Below, piece by piece: positions 19,593 through 29,069 of a stretch of 64,000 bases of DNA. Below the pieces are notes generated by a model. That model was not told where the DNA came from. It was given only the letters and a program-made list of their open reading frames with translations, and ran no database searches. Every line of letters begins with the position of its first letter. The stretch's first letter is position 1. Position numbers and translations under genes: made by a program. The stretch comes from Rhodocyclaceae bacterium. Its GTDB lineage: Bacteria; Pseudomonadota; Gammaproteobacteria; Burkholderiales; Rhodocyclaceae. The stretch lies in the NCBI GenBank assembly GCA_018261935.1, contig JAGTRP010000007.1, forward strand, positions 1 to 64,000, given 5' to 3'.

Positions 19593-19922
19593 ATGACCAA
19601 GCAGTTGATCGCTCTCGCCATCGCCGCCGCCTTCGGCATCGCCCATGCCGCCGACAGCAAACCGGCCACCGACGCCAAGCCCGCCGCCGTGAAGGTTGCC
19701 GCGGACACGACCAGCAAGTCCGCCACTGCCAAGACCGGCCCCGACACCGCTGTCGGCAGCATCCCCGAGACCACCGAGCCGGTGGGCACCAACGCGCCCA
19801 AGAAGCCGAGCCACAAGCGCGCCCATAAGCGCACCCACCAGAAGGCCGCCACCCCCGCTACTCCCGCCACGCCCGCTACTCCCGCCACCCCGGCCACTCC
19901 GGCCGCACCCGCCACCAAGTAA
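19593..19922 (+). CDS. Small secreted acid-shock-like protein (Asr type), copy 1
   Basis: The 109-residue product has a signal peptide (residues 1 to about 19, ending AHA) and a low-complexity Ala/Thr/Lys/Pro mature part with a basic patch (KKPSHKRAHKRTHQK) and six ATP tripeptides near the C-terminus. This composition resembles the acid shock protein Asr of enterics, a periplasmic basic protein induced at low pH through RstA. The ATG at 19593 follows CAGGAG. The upstream control region is duplicated at the related gene 21239-21520. Function is by analogy only. Confidence 0.65.
   Translation: MTKQLIALAIAAAFGIAHAADSKPATDAKPAAVKVAADTTSKSATAKTGPDTAVGSIPETTEPVGTNAPKKPSHKRAHKRTHQKAATPATPATPATPATPATPAAPATK
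19848..19901 (+). repeat. Six 9-bp repeats encoding Ala-Thr-Pro
   Basis: Six consecutive GCN-ACN-CCN units code for ATP tripeptides at the end of the acid-shock-like protein. Third-base variation shows the array is not a recent slippage product. Confidence 0.9.
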
Positions 19923-19957
19923 GGCGGCGCCAGCCTGCCGCGGCGGAAGCGGCCATG

Positions 19958-19990
19958 AAAAAGGGCGCCCGAAAGGCGCCCTTCTCTATT
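19958..19990. terminator. Bidirectional terminator between asr-like gene and cytochrome
   Basis: AAGGGCGCC (19961-19969) and GGCGCCCTT (19975-19983) form a 9-bp stem. Rightward it is followed by a pyrimidine-rich tail; leftward by TTTTTCATGG. It sits between the 3' ends of two convergent genes. Confidence 0.75.
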
Positions 19991-20035
19991 GCCAGCACGG
20001 GGCGAAAGGCAATTGCCTCCGCCTCGCCCGGGGGA

Positions 20036-20482
20036 TTACTTGGACTTGCCGACCAGGAAGTCCACCGCCGCCTTGACTTCGGCGTCGGACAGGCTGGAAG
20101 CGCCCCCCTTGGGCGGCATGGCGTTCTTGCCGTTGAGGGCGCTCTTGTACAGGGCATCCGTGCCCTGGGCGATGCGGGGTGCCCACGCCGCCTTGTCGCC
20201 GGCCTTGGGAGCCCCGGCGGCGCCGGTGTTGTGGCACGCGCCGCACACCGTGTTGAAGACCGTGGCGCCGTCCTTGGGTGCGCCGGCGGCGGCGGGGGCC
20301 GCGGCCTTTTGCATTTCGAACTTGGCTACCGGCTGGATGCGGCTGGCGACATCATCACCGCCACCGGCTACCTGGACGGATTTCTCACCCTTGATGGAGA
20401 AAGGCACCACGACGGCGATCAAGATGATCGCCGCGACGATGGTAGCGACCATGATGCCCCGGGAAGAATGCTGCTCAGCCAT
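20036..20482 (-). CDS. Membrane-anchored cytochrome c5-type protein
   Basis: The 148-residue protein has an N-terminal transmembrane anchor (GIMVATIVAAIILIAVVVPF, about residues 10-29), a flexible Ala/Pro linker and a C-terminal class I heme domain. The heme motif is CGACH in FNTVCGACHNTG (near 88) and the axial methionine is in KNAMPPKGG, the typical cytochrome c5 pattern. It likely carries electrons in the periplasm to an oxidase or reductase. The ATG at the complement of 20480-20482 follows CAGGAG; the longer open frame extends through the tRNA-Arg gene and is not real. Confidence 0.9.
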   Translation of the reverse strand: MAEQHSSRGIMVATIVAAIILIAVVVPFSIKGEKSVQVAGGGDDVASRIQPVAKFEMQKAAAPAAAGAPKDGATVFNTVCGACHNTGAAGAPKAGDKAAWAPRIAQGTDALYKSALNGKNAMPPKGGASSLSDAEVKAAVDFLVGKSK

Positions 20483-20599
20483 GCTGACTCCTGAATAAGC
20501 TTGAGGATTGGAAAAAACGCGATTATAGCGAACCGTCACCCCCTCATGGGCGATGACCATGGACGCTGAGGCCGAAAACCGGTATATTCGCGCTTCTTG

Positions 20600-20676
20600 G
20601 CGCCCGTAGCTCAGCTGGATAGAGTACTGCCCTCCGAAGGCAGGGGTCGTGCGTTCGAATCGCGCCGGGCGCGCCA
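20600..20676 (+). tRNA. tRNA-Arg(CCG)
   Basis: A 77-nt cloverleaf with acceptor GCGCCCG/CGGGCGC and encoded CCA. The anticodon stem CTGCC/GGCAG surrounds loop CTCCGAA, giving anticodon CCG. tRNA-Arg(CCG) genes are common integration sites, but no integrase or att repeat is seen here. Confidence 0.97.
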
Positions 20677-20683
20677 AAGATTT

Positions 20684-20722
20684 AAAAGGGGTTGATTCCG
20701 CCAGGAATCAACCCCTTTTGCT
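20684..20722 (+). terminator. Strong terminator after tRNA-Arg
   Basis: A perfect 16-bp stem (AAAAGGGGTTGATTCC at 20684-20699 with 20704-20719) around GCCA is followed by GCTTTT. It ends tRNA-Arg transcription. Confidence 0.92.
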
Positions 20723-20738
20723 TTTCGGGAGCGCTGCA

Positions 20739-21044
20739 ATGAAGATCCATCAATTGCCCCTGGGGGCCCGCTTCGAGTACGAAGGCGAAGAGTTCGTGAA
20801 GACCGGCCCGATGTTCGCGACCGCCAGGGAAGGCGGCCAGCGGCTCATTCCCAAGTACGCCCAGCTCAAGGTGCCGGGAGACGACCGGGCCATCGGCGAC
20901 AGGAAAGCCGAGCCCTTGACCAGGAATGCCGTCCTGGCGGCATTCGAGGACTTCTACTCCGAATGCCGGCGGATTGCCCCGGAAGACAGGCAGCCGGAAC
21001 TCGCCGCCGCCCGGGAACGCTTCCTGAAGGCACTGGGCCGGTAA
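20739..21044 (+). CDS. Small protein of unknown function
   Basis: A 101-residue soluble protein beginning MKIHQLPLGARFEYEGEEFV, followed by KTGPMFATAREGGQRLIPKY. The N-terminal half suggests a small beta-barrel-like fold (paired short strands with glycine turns); the C-terminal half is helical and charged. I do not recognise a family. The ATG at 20739 has a weak GGGAGC site. It lies just after the tRNA-Arg terminator and must have its own promoter. Confidence 0.65.
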   Translation: MKIHQLPLGARFEYEGEEFVKTGPMFATAREGGQRLIPKYAQLKVPGDDRAIGDRKAEPLTRNAVLAAFEDFYSECRRIAPEDRQPELAAARERFLKALGR

Positions 21045-21104
21045 GCCCCGGCATGCCACCCCGACCCGGTACCTTATCCGGCGTAGAAAATCTGAAACAA
21101 CCCT

Positions 21105-21130
21105 GTCACATGCCGTGACACTACCTTACA
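21105..21130 (+). promoter_or_regulatory. Three direct hexamers at 10-bp steps (RstA-box-like)
   Basis: GTCACA (21105), GTGACA (21115) and CTTACA (21125) repeat at exact 10-bp steps. The first two also form the palindrome TGTCAC-N5-GTGACA. CACATGCCGTGACA fits the E. coli RstA box TACATNTNGTTACA at 9 of 12 fixed positions. The arrangement mirrors 19462-19487. Confidence 0.6.
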
Positions 21131-21152
21131 TTGCTACTGACATCTCCTGAGT

Positions 21153-21187
21153 AACCCGGCGCGTTATTCGGCACAAGGTGCTGCAAT
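21153..21187 (+). repeat. Conserved upstream block, copy 2
   Basis: Second copy of the 35-bp block at 19510-19544, again starting 28 bp after the third hexamer start and ending about 50 bp before the gene. It starts AACCCGGCGCGTTATT. Confidence 0.7.
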
Positions 21188-21238
21188 TTGCCAGCACCGA
21201 AAACCAATCGATGCCGTATCTATACAAGGAGATTCAAA

Positions 21239-21520
21239 ATGCTGAAGACTGTGATCGCTCTGGCTGTTGCCGCTGGTTTTGCTTCCGCTTCCTTCGCCCA
21301 GGGCGCCACCCCGGCCACTCCCGCAACCCCGGTCGCCAAGGCGGCGCCGGCCGCTGCGGAAAAGAAAGTCGAGGCTCCGAAGGCGGCCGAACTGGCCAAG
21401 GCGGATACCGCCAAGGCCGCTACCGTGAAGAGCGAGCATCACAAGGTCAAGGCCCACAAGGCTGAAAAGGCGGAACAGAAGGCCGAGAAGCAGGCTTCGG
21501 CTGACCCCGCGACCAAGTAA
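21239..21520 (+). CDS. Small secreted acid-shock-like protein (Asr type), copy 2
   Basis: The 93-residue product has a signal peptide (MLKTVIALAVAAGFASASFA) followed by ATPATPATP and then a Lys/Ala/His-rich basic region (SEHHKVKAHKAEKAEQKAEK). The order signal peptide, ATP repeats, basic KAHK/KAEQKA segments is strikingly like enteric Asr. A strong AAGGAG site precedes the ATG. The promoter region is shared with the gene at 19593, and a perfect terminator follows. Acid or envelope stress induction is inferred from these resemblances. Confidence 0.7.
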   Translation: MLKTVIALAVAAGFASASFAQGATPATPATPVAKAAPAAAEKKVEAPKAAELAKADTAKAATVKSEHHKVKAHKAEKAEQKAEKQASADPATK

Positions 21521-21534
21521 GCGGTTTCTTCGCC

Positions 21535-21571
21535 AAAAGCCCCCGGGGTCGCTCCCCGGGGGCTTTTCTTT
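21535..21571 (+). terminator. Strong intrinsic terminator
   Basis: AAAAGCCCCCGGGG (21535-21548) and CCCCGGGGGCTTTT (21554-21567) form a perfect 14-bp stem around TCGCT, followed by CTTTT. It closes the acid-shock-like gene. Confidence 0.93.
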
Positions 21572-21640
21572 TATCTTCCCACCGGTCGTCGGGCGGGAAG
21601 ATCGCCGGGCGGCAGGTGCGGCCGGCGCGGACTGCAGGCT

Positions 21641-21997
21641 TCAGAAGGTGATGACCTTGTCGGCAGCCAGGGTCCATTCCGCCAGCTCCGGCAGGGTGCC
21701 GATGCTGGTACCGGGAATCAGGGGCAAGTCCACCAGGCCCCGGGCCTGGGCGCAGGTGCGGCACAACTTGATGGGCACACCGGCACCCACCAGTTGCTCC
21801 ACCAGGGCTTGCAGGGTATTGCCGGAGGCATCCATCTGGTTCGGCAAGCCCAGCACGGTGGCGTCGGACATCAGGAAAAGCCGCACTTCGGGCCGCGCCG
21901 GTTCGCTTCCCGCCAGCGCGGTCGCCAATCTGAGGGCGGAAAGGCAGCGCTCGCTGCCGTAGGGTGGCGCGTGGACGATGATCAGAATCTTTTGCAT
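21641..21997 (-). CDS. DsrE/DsrF-like (YchN-type) protein
   Basis: The 118-residue protein has the DsrE fold pattern: ILIIVHAPPYGSERCLSALRLA at the N-terminus, RLFLMSDATVLGLP in the middle and a cysteine motif GVPIKLCRTCAQARGL (near residues 75-90). DsrE-type proteins take part in sulfur relay or in sulfur oxidation; the conserved cysteine in the C-terminal half could carry a persulfide. No other sulfur genes are adjacent, so the role is open. A perfect 17-bp palindrome lies 35 bp upstream. Confidence 0.82.
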   Translation of the reverse strand: MQKILIIVHAPPYGSERCLSALRLATALAGSEPARPEVRLFLMSDATVLGLPNQMDASGNTLQALVEQLVGAGVPIKLCRTCAQARGLVDLPLIPGTSIGTLPELAEWTLAADKVITF

Positions 21998-22031
21998 GGT
22001 TCTTCTTTGACAGGATATTTGGCGGAAATCC

Positions 22032-22048
22032 GGAGAATATTATTCTCC
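22032..22048. promoter_or_regulatory. Palindrome upstream of the DsrE-like gene
   Basis: GGAGAATA-T-TATTCTCC is a perfect palindrome with 8-bp arms, 35 bp before the DsrE-like start codon. The symmetry and position suggest an operator; the binding protein is unknown. Confidence 0.45.
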
Positions 22049-22088
22049 CGGTTGCCGATGGGGGGATCTCCCCCTGCCCACCCGCGCA

Positions 22089-22244
22089 TCAGTTCTCGCC
22101 GGCGGACGCTCCCATCCGTTCCACCCGGCCGTCCTGGCGGATCACGGTCACGATCAACTGGCGGACGTCGCCCCGCTCCACATCGCTGGCCAATGCACGC
22201 AACTGCTCGGCCAGGCTGGCCTCTTGGTTCGATGGATGCTTCAT
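22089..22244 (-). CDS. Possible small protein, unknown
   Basis: A 51-residue frame beginning MKHPSNQEASLAEQLRALAS with a helix followed by beta-like segments (RQLIVTVIRQDGRVERMG). The amphipathic pattern and the GC-skewed third positions suggest it is coding, but there is no good ribosome site; an upstream ATG at 22271 would add nine residues. No family recognised. Confidence 0.4.
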   Translation of the reverse strand: MKHPSNQEASLAEQLRALASDVERGDVRQLIVTVIRQDGRVERMGASAGEN

Positions 22245-22271
22245 GAGTGCGGAAGATGAAATTATGTTCAT

Positions 22272-22406
22272 TGTGATGTTCCCGCAGGCAGACGTTGCAA
22301 GTGGTCAGGACACTGCAATACGGCTCATACGGCATGCCCGCATGTTGGCGCCATACCATTGGAATTGCAATTCAGACAAACGTCATAACATTCCCGAGCG
22401 GTGGTT
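22272..22406. other. Intergenic, no feature recognised
   Basis: This 135-bp stretch is noticeably more A/T-rich than its surroundings. No convincing promoter, hairpin or coding frame was found. Confidence 0.5.
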
Positions 22407-22925
22407 TCAAAGGGAAAGCCGGCCCTCGTCCGCTTCCCGGGCCTCCTTCGCCAGGGCCCGCAGCCAGAGGGCGACGGTGCCGGCATAGACCTCGTCGAAG
22501 CGGGGAAAGGCGCCGCTGGCGGCAACCACGATGCCGTCGAGGCAGACGCCGCCCCAGAGGAGGCTGTCGCCGGCCCGCAGCAGATGGGGGGCCAGCGCCT
22601 GCAGGCGCTGGCTGTCCAGACCGGAGGCCCAGCTCAATTGGGCCTTGCCCCGGGCGAAGGCGGCGTAGTCCGCGTCCCAGCGGGAACGGTCGCCGAAGGC
22701 ATGCTCGTAGAGGATGGCCTCCTCGAAGGCGGCACGGCCCGGCGGCAAGCCGGGGTCCATGATGACCAGGTAGAGGAAACCGCTGCCGACCAGGCTGCGG
22801 TCCGCCAGGCCCGCCTCGATCATCGGCGAGGCGAGTTCCACCGCCCGGCGGGCGGTGTCCCGGTTCACGTAGTGGCTGCCGCCGGGGGCACGGGGGGATG
22901 GGGTGCTGCTCTCCTGGCTCGTCAT
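22407..22925 (-). CDS. Unknown protein downstream of the ABC-receiver fusion
   Basis: A 172-residue soluble protein. The central and C-terminal part (ARGKAQLSWASG, LLWGGVCLDGIVVAASGAFPRFDE) vaguely recalls the GlcG/HbpS heme-binding fold, where a lysine-containing helix is followed by a glycine-rich strand, but similarity is too weak to assign. It starts 32 bp after the ABC transporter-receiver gene on the same strand with an AGAGGA site, so it is probably cotranscribed and may act with it. Confidence 0.65.
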   Translation of the reverse strand: MTSQESSTPSPRAPGGSHYVNRDTARRAVELASPMIEAGLADRSLVGSGFLYLVIMDPGLPPGRAAFEEAILYEHAFGDRSRWDADYAAFARGKAQLSWASGLDSQRLQALAPHLLRAGDSLLWGGVCLDGIVVAASGAFPRFDEVYAGTVALWLRALAKEAREADEGRLSL

Positions 22926-22956
22926 TTTCGGTTCCTCTTCTTGGGTTTCTGTCCGC

Positions 22957-25641
<2,685 letters not shown>

Positions 25642-25713
25642 GGCGGGGTGCAAGGGCAGCCAAGAAAACGTCAGTTTCAGTGAAGGCTCATGTCGGCGCA
25701 GCCGACGTGAAGC

Positions 25714-25729
25714 CGCAAAGCGGCGGCCG
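25714..25729 (-). promoter_or_regulatory. Weak sigma-54-like promoter for the ABC fusion
   Basis: The complement reads CGGCCGCCGCTTTGCG, with GG and GC ten bases apart and TTTGC at -12, but the -24 half lacks the GGNAC pattern of the others. Predicted start is near 25703, 62 nt before the ATG at 25641. Confidence 0.35.
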
Positions 25730-25821
25730 AAACTAAAATGGCGCGATTCGAGGAACCGCGCCATCCGAAGGCCTTCAGGACATCGGAGGCGGTCGAACCG
25801 CTCCTTGTCCTGACGCGGGAA

Positions 25822-26310
25822 TCAAACGTCGTCGGGACCGATTTCCGTTCTGTCCGTCGATCCCAGGGTCGACGACGGATTGCTCTGCTCGGTCTGGCCG
25901 CGCCAGTAACCCTTCTGGCCGTAGAAGCTGTGCACCTCGTTGGCCCAGGTCGGATCGGCCATGCTGGGCCAGTGATCCTTGTCGAAGCCCGGGGCGTTCT
26001 TCAGGTGGTCCTTTTCCACGTCGAGGATGAAGCACTTGCGGTCCGCATCCAGGGTGAGGGCGCTCCAGGGAATGGCGAACAGCTTGTCGCCGAGCCCCAG
26101 GAAGCCGCCGGACGACAGGACGGCATAGGCCACCCGGCCGCTCGGCACATCGATCATGATGTCCTTGATGTTGCCCAGATCTTCGCCCCGGGTGTTGACC
26201 ACGTCATCCCCTTCGAGGGTGTCGGCCGCCATGATTTCCGGCCCCGGTCCTTCGTTCTGGATATCGCCGCCAACAATGTTCGCTTGCTTTTCGCTGCCAA
26301 AAGTTGCCAT
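25822..26310 (-). CDS. PRC-barrel domain protein
   Basis: The 162-residue protein has a PRC-barrel (about residues 28-100): ADTLEGDDVVNTRGEDLGNI, KDIMIDVPSGRVAYAVLSSGG, and FAIPWSALTLDADRKCFILDV. The C-terminus (HWPSMADPTWANEVHSFYG) is typical of stress-related PRC-barrel proteins found with BON-domain and DUF4142 genes in soil proteobacteria. The role is unknown. It follows the BON-domain gene by 53 bp with an AAGGAGA site, probably in one operon driven by the sigma-54-like promoter at 27335. Confidence 0.85.
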   Translation of the reverse strand: MATFGSEKQANIVGGDIQNEGPGPEIMAADTLEGDDVVNTRGEDLGNIKDIMIDVPSGRVAYAVLSSGGFLGLGDKLFAIPWSALTLDADRKCFILDVEKDHLKNAPGFDKDHWPSMADPTWANEVHSFYGQKGYWRGQTEQSNPSSTLGSTDRTEIGPDDV

Positions 26311-26363
26311 GTCTATCTCCTTGTCATGAGTGGTAATCCGCTTGGCCGGCCCGGAGGCCAGGC

Positions 26364-27251
26364 TTAACGGTTTTGTTGTTCCTTGCCCTTATCCTTTTCT
26401 CCCTCGCCCGCCATCCTGCGGGCCGAACCCTGGGAACCGCCGCCGCTGGTTTCGACGGGCGACATGTCCGCCAGATTGGTGGTCATCGCCGAGGAGGCAC
26501 TGGGAGCCGTCGAAGGGCCTGGCGCCCCCGGGGAGGCCCCGCCGCTCTCCGCGCCCTGCTGGCCGCTCCGGACGCGGATACGGTTCTCCACATCCTTGAC
26601 GCCCCAGCAGCTGTCGGCGACGTCCTCGATTTCATGCTTCATGCGGCGCTGGGGCACGGTGCCCTCCAGGATCACGCGCCCCAGGTTCACCTCCACGCTG
26701 ACGTCGCTGGCGTCGATGTAGGAACGCTGGACCAGGATTTCGCAGATCAACTCCCGGATGCGCTCGTCGGAACGCTGGTAGCCCTTCGGTCCCCGGTTGC
26801 GGCCGCCTTCGGGCTGGCTGCCGGTCTGGTAGGCGCCGTAGCTGCCGTAGCCGCCGCGACCGAAATCCTCGCCGCCGAAGCCCTGCTGGCGCCCTTCCGC
26901 CTGGTAGGCCTGCTGCTGGCGGAAACTTCCGCCCTGCCCCCGGCGTTCGAAGTCGTTGCGAGGCCACCCGCCGCCCTGGCCCTGCTGGCTGGAGCCGTAG
27001 CCTTCCTGTCCCTGCTGTTGCTGGTAACCGCGGTCGCCGTAGGTGGGGGTGCCGCTGAAATATTCGCTGCCCGGGTGATCCCGCTGGGCCTGGTACTGAT
27101 AATGGGACTCCGGATAGGTCTCGGGAACCGACCGGGGATAAGGACGGCCGGACTCGGATCCGCCGCCTTCCATCCGCTGCCGGTTGTCCTTGTCGCGGCC
27201 GTGTTCCCGATCATCCGGGTGCTGGGCCGACTGCTTATCCTGTGATCTCAT
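26364..27251 (-). CDS. BON-domain protein with long disordered N-terminus
   Basis: The 295-residue protein starts with about 160 residues of Gly/Gln/Tyr/Arg-rich sequence of low complexity (YQQQQGQEGYGSSQQGQGGG, GGYGSYGAYQTGS), which looks prion-like. It is followed by a BON domain (about 165-230: RIRELICEILVQRSYIDASD, EVNLGRVILEGTVPQRRMKH, GVKDVENRIRV). BON domains bind phospholipid membranes. The second of two nearby ATGs (complement 27249-27251) is chosen because AGGAG is eight bases before it. There is no signal peptide, so it is probably cytoplasmic. Confidence 0.85.
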   Translation of the reverse strand: MRSQDKQSAQHPDDREHGRDKDNRQRMEGGGSESGRPYPRSVPETYPESHYQYQAQRDHPGSEYFSGTPTYGDRGYQQQQGQEGYGSSQQGQGGGWPRNDFERRGQGGSFRQQQAYQAEGRQQGFGGEDFGRGGYGSYGAYQTGSQPEGGRNRGPKGYQRSDERIRELICEILVQRSYIDASDVSVEVNLGRVILEGTVPQRRMKHEIEDVADSCWGVKDVENRIRVRSGQQGAESGGASPGAPGPSTAPSASSAMTTNLADMSPVETSGGGSQGSARRMAGEGEKDKGKEQQNR

Positions 27252-27334
27252 GGCCATGACTCCTGGTGGTGGAAGGGGAGCGGGGGCCGCGGTCGCAACG
27301 GCTACTCCAGCCTCCCTGGTTCATACCTTTCCCC

Positions 27335-27350
27335 AGCAAGCCGTGTGCCC
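27335..27350 (-). promoter_or_regulatory. Sigma-54-type promoter for the BON/PRC-barrel operon
   Basis: The complement reads GGGCACACGGCTTGCT, with GG at 27349-27348 and GC at 27337-27336. Predicted start is near 27324, giving a leader of about 73 nt. Confidence 0.7.
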
Positions 27351-27436
27351 TAAAGCCCTCCGGCAAAATCAGCAACAGCCCCCAGGCGCCAGTGAAGAAA
27401 TTACAGCCGCTTGTAGTTATGCACGTCTGGCGGAAT

Positions 27437-28300
27437 TCAACCGTCCTTCTCCAGGAGACGCAGGCAAGACTCCACGTGGGCCGGAACCGGGCGCCGGTTC
27501 TGGAGTACCCAGGGCAGCCCCAAGAAGGCGGCCATGACCCCCCCCAGGAGCCCGGGATCCCCCCGGACCTGGCCCAGCCAGCGGCGGGTCTCCTGCCAGG
27601 CGCCGCCCAGGGGCCGGCGCAGCCAGGCGCACCAGAGGGCGTTGCGCAGGAGGAGCCGCCGGCGCCCGGCGGCGTCCCGCAGGCGGGACGGGTAGTGGTG
27701 CACCACCAGTTCCGGGATGTAGCCCAGGTGCCAGCCGGCGGCCAGGAGGTCGAGGGCCAGCAGCCGCTCCTCGCCGCCGATGAAGAAGCGGGGCTCGTAG
27801 CCCCCGGCCCCGAGGAAGGCGCTGCGCCGCATGACGCAGGCGCCGGCCAGGAAACCGGCGAGCTCGGTGCCGGGCAGGCCCAGGCGATTGGGCAGCGGAC
27901 TGCGGGCCATGAGGGCGCTGGTGGGGTCCTCCCGCCCCTCCGGGCCTACCAGCACCCGGGCGGTGACCGCCGCCAGACGCGGATAGGCATCCAGTATCTC
28001 GGCGGCCCGTTCCAGGGCCCCGGGAGCCCACCAGGTATCGTCGTCGCAGAAGGCGATGTAGGGCGCATCCATCTGGCGCACGCCGTAGTTGCGCCCCGCC
28101 GCCCCCAGGTTGCGCTCCAGGCGCAGGATGCGGACCCGGGGAAAGGCCTGGGCGACGGCGCTGGCGGTGCCGTCGCCGGAACCATTGTCCACCACGCAGA
28201 GGGGGATGCCGTCGCAGGTGGCCAGGCGCTCCAGGGTGGCGAGGATTTCCTGCCGGCGGTTGTAGGTCAGGATGACCACGGCCAGCTTGCCGGCCGTCAT
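27437..28300 (-). CDS. Family 2 glycosyltransferase
   Basis: The 287-residue GT-A protein opens with KLAVVILTYNRRQEILATLE and has the metal-binding FCDDDTWWAPGALERA (DDD near residue 86) and a later GYEPRFFIGGEERLLALDLL acceptor-side motif. It transfers a sugar from a nucleotide donor; substrate unknown. Its ATG overlaps the PIG-L deacetylase stop (ATGA), so the two act together, probably deacetylating and glycosylating an amino sugar. Confidence 0.88.
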   Translation of the reverse strand: MTAGKLAVVILTYNRRQEILATLERLATCDGIPLCVVDNGSGDGTASAVAQAFPRVRILRLERNLGAAGRNYGVRQMDAPYIAFCDDDTWWAPGALERAAEILDAYPRLAAVTARVLVGPEGREDPTSALMARSPLPNRLGLPGTELAGFLAGACVMRRSAFLGAGGYEPRFFIGGEERLLALDLLAAGWHLGYIPELVVHHYPSRLRDAAGRRRLLLRNALWCAWLRRPLGGAWQETRRWLGQVRGDPGLLGGVMAAFLGLPWVLQNRRPVPAHVESCLRLLEKDG

Positions 28301-29016
28301 GGCGGCCTCCCCGGGGCGGGGGAAAGGGCCCAGTAGCCTTCCGGTTCCTCAAGATCGGCGAGCCCCAGGCGCCCCGGGCTGGCGATGCCCCGCAGCTGGG
28401 ACCGGTAGCAGGCGACGGCCGCCGCCTTGCGGGCGGCCGCGTCGGCCGCTTCGGCAAAACGCACTGGCCGGGAATCCAGTCCCCGGCTTTCCAGGGCCGC
28501 GATAGCCTGGTCCCGCAGGCCTGCGATGCGGCGGTAGAGGAAGTCTTCGTAAACCAGCCAGCGGAACTCCGGGTAGTCGGGCAGGAGGGACAGGGCCGAC
28601 CGATGCACGAGCTGATGGTCGGAATGGAAGAGTCCCAGGGGAATGAGGACGACGTCGGGCCGGCAGGCCACGAAAAGCTCCCGCAATGCCGCCGTCACCG
28701 TCGCCTCGTCCGGGCCGCCGTACTGGTGGTCCAGCAGGTCGAGCCAGTAGGGTCGGGCCTCGAGTATTTCCAGGGCCTGCCGGTCCTCCTCCCGGCGGCG
28801 GCCGATCACGTCGTCGCCGGGGCTGAAGCCGGCATCCCGATCCCAGTCGGTGAGGGGACGGTCGGCGGGCGGCCGGCCGGCGAAGACGGTGGCGACGGTG
28901 GCGCCGGGCCGGGAAGCCAGCAGCCGGCCGCAGCCGAACACCCCGTCGTCGAGATGGGGAGCGACCACGAGCAGGTTGCCGTCCGGAGGCGGTTCGGTGG
29001 CAAGGGGAGCCGTCAT
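28297..29016 (-). CDS. PIG-L/LmbE-family deacetylase
   Basis: The 239-residue protein has the metal site LVVAPHLDDGVFGCG (His and Asp-Asp near residues 20-23) and a second histidine motif FHSDHQLVHR (near 150). PIG-L enzymes remove N-acetyl groups from N-acetylglucosamine-containing compounds. The fifth residue of the usual AHPDDE motif is Gly here. It is followed by a coupled family 2 glycosyltransferase. A sigma-54-type promoter lies so close that the transcript would start two or three bases before the ATG. Confidence 0.88.
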   Translation of the reverse strand: MTAPLATEPPPDGNLLVVAPHLDDGVFGCGRLLASRPGATVATVFAGRPPADRPLTDWDRDAGFSPGDDVIGRRREEDRQALEILEARPYWLDLLDHQYGGPDEATVTAALRELFVACRPDVVLIPLGLFHSDHQLVHRSALSLLPDYPEFRWLVYEDFLYRRIAGLRDQAIAALESRGLDSRPVRFAEAADAAARKAAAVACYRSQLRGIASPGRLGLADLEEPEGYWALSPAPGRPP

Positions 29017-29028
29017 GGCGGACCCGGG

Positions 29029-29044
29029 GGCAATCGCTGTGCCC
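29029..29044 (-). promoter_or_regulatory. Sigma-54-type promoter for PIG-L/GT2 pair
   Basis: The complement reads GGGCACAGCGATTGCC, GG at 29043-29042 and GC at 29031-29030. Predicted start near 29018, almost at the ATG (29016), so the mRNA would be leaderless. Confidence 0.6.
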
Positions 29045-29069
29045 GACGGTCAGGAATGCCGGCTGGCGG

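Noticed and set aside
20600-21060. tRNA-Arg as an integration site of a mobile element
   Set aside because: No integrase, no repeat of the tRNA 3' end and no change in base composition were seen nearby.
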